Source: Clostridiales bacterium (GTDB lineage Bacteria > Bacillota > Clostridia > Tissierellales > Dethiosulfatibacteraceae). Taken from it: 5,125 nt of DNA. A model generated the notes under the pieces. It was not told the origin of the DNA. It did no database searches and was given only the letters and a program-made list of their open reading frames with translations. The position numbers were made by a program, and so were the translations under genes. Where the stretch lies: NCBI GenBank assembly GCA_003446975.1, contig DMAP01000082.1, positions 1-5,125 on the forward strand. Direction: 5' to 3'. Shown one piece after another: positions 4,774-5,125 of the stretch (positions within the stretch are counted from its first letter, which is position 1; each line of letters begins with the position of its first letter).

Positions 4774-5125
4774 TTACTCAACAAAAGCGAATTCTCCCAT
4801 AAACAGGATCTCGTTATTGACATCGTCTCTAATAATATATGTGAATGGTCTGTCTGCCTTGAATAATATCGGTTCATCAGTAGGCATGCTTGTAACCCCT
4901 ACGCTTATGCCTGTAACAGCGGCAGCCTCGGTACCAAACTCATCAACGCTGATAAATGTCTTGTGAACAACTGAAGATATGAAAGTATTTTCAGAAATCT
5001 CTGTGAACATGCCTTTCAGATCAGCTTCATATTCTTTGAATGCTGTAACAATACCCATTTCCTTCAGCACATCACTTAACTCAACTTCGAACTTGACTTC
5101 AAACTTAGGGATGCTAAGTTGAACT
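4774..5125 (-). CDS. Serpin (serine/cysteine protease inhibitor), C-terminal part
   Basis: The reading frame is open to the window's right edge, so only about the last 117 residues are seen; full serpins have about 350-420. It begins in the strand written VQLSIPKFEVKFEVELSDVL, then the helix and loop EMGIVTAFKEYEADLKGM. Next come HKTFISVDEFGTEAAAVTG (hinge of the reactive-centre loop), the loop SVGVTSMPTDEP, and the family signature FKADRPFTYIIRD with final strand ILFMGEFAF. The hinge with small residues (GTEAAA) is that of an inhibitory serpin, which traps a protease after cleavage by inserting the loop into a beta-sheet. Counting from the hinge as in alpha-1-antitrypsin and antichymotrypsin places P1-P1' at Thr-Ser (4893-4888). 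A GTG at 5070 gives an apparent internal start but splits the domain and is not real. Clostridial serpins are often exported; the N-terminus needed to judge this is outside the window. Confidence 0.95.
   Translation of the reverse strand, partial: VQLSIPKFEVKFEVELSDVLKEMGIVTAFKEYEADLKGMFTEISENTFISSVVHKTFISVDEFGTEAAAVTGISVGVTSMPTDEPILFKADRPFTYIIRDDVNNEILFMGEFAFVE

Noticed and set aside
4378..4966. Plus-strand frames over the acetyltransferase and serpin genes
   Set aside because: They are antisense to recognisable protein families and run through the terminator hairpin; no start signals seen.
4774..5070. A self-standing 98-residue protein starting at the GTG at 5070
   Set aside because: The frame continues upstream to the window edge with conserved serpin sequence (PKFEVKFEVELSDVL), so 5070 is an internal valine codon.

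Overview
This window looks like chromosome from a low-GC, anaerobic Firmicute, probably class Clostridia. The grounds are AT-rich intergenic DNA, strong AGGAGG-type ribosome binding sites, a Gram-positive lipoprotein, an OmpR-type regulator beside a lantibiotic-immunity-like ABC transporter, and a fumarate-reductase-superfamily flavoprotein exported as a lipoprotein. The genus cannot be named from the sequence alone. All supported genes lie on the minus strand, so transcription runs from high to low coordinates. No gene-free stretch exceeds about 180 bases, and no RNA gene, CRISPR array, IS element or attachment site was seen.

In transcription order: (1) the C-terminal part of a serpin (5125-4774) enters from the right edge and ends at a strong terminator hairpin (4724-4763). 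(2) A GNAT acetyltransferase gene has its own extended -10 promoter but carries an in-frame TAA (4240-4242). Past this stop the same frame still encodes the missing end of the GNAT fold down to 4144, so it is read as a recently inactivated gene. (3) A perfect consensus sigma-A promoter (TTGACA-N17-TATAAT) has a Rex-like dyad filling its spacer. It drives, after a leader of about 100 nt, a 506-residue lipoprotein flavoenzyme (3992-2472), which ends at an intrinsic terminator (2383-2416). (4) A probable operon follows: an ABC ATPase of the BcrA/LanF type (2293-1550), an ABC-2 permease (1557-769, TTG start, overlapping the ATPase), an OmpR-family response regulator (713-9), and the first four codons of a gene translationally coupled to it (12-1), most likely the partner histidine kinase.

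Group 4 has the layout of a peptide-antibiotic sensing and resistance module: the kinase/regulator pair would sense the peptide and the transporter would remove it. The regulator also seems to have its own promoter inside the operon, giving a basal supply. The flavoprotein is a separate unit. Its fumarate-site residues are replaced, and the residues present resemble those of 3-ketosteroid dehydrogenases. It is therefore better described as an extracytoplasmic reductase or dehydrogenase of unknown substrate, plausibly under redox (NADH/NAD+) control, than as fumarate reductase.

The points most worth following up are the flavoprotein's active site and absent FMN domain, the Rex-like operator, the interrupted acetyltransferase, and the Thr-Ser reactive centre predicted for the serpin.
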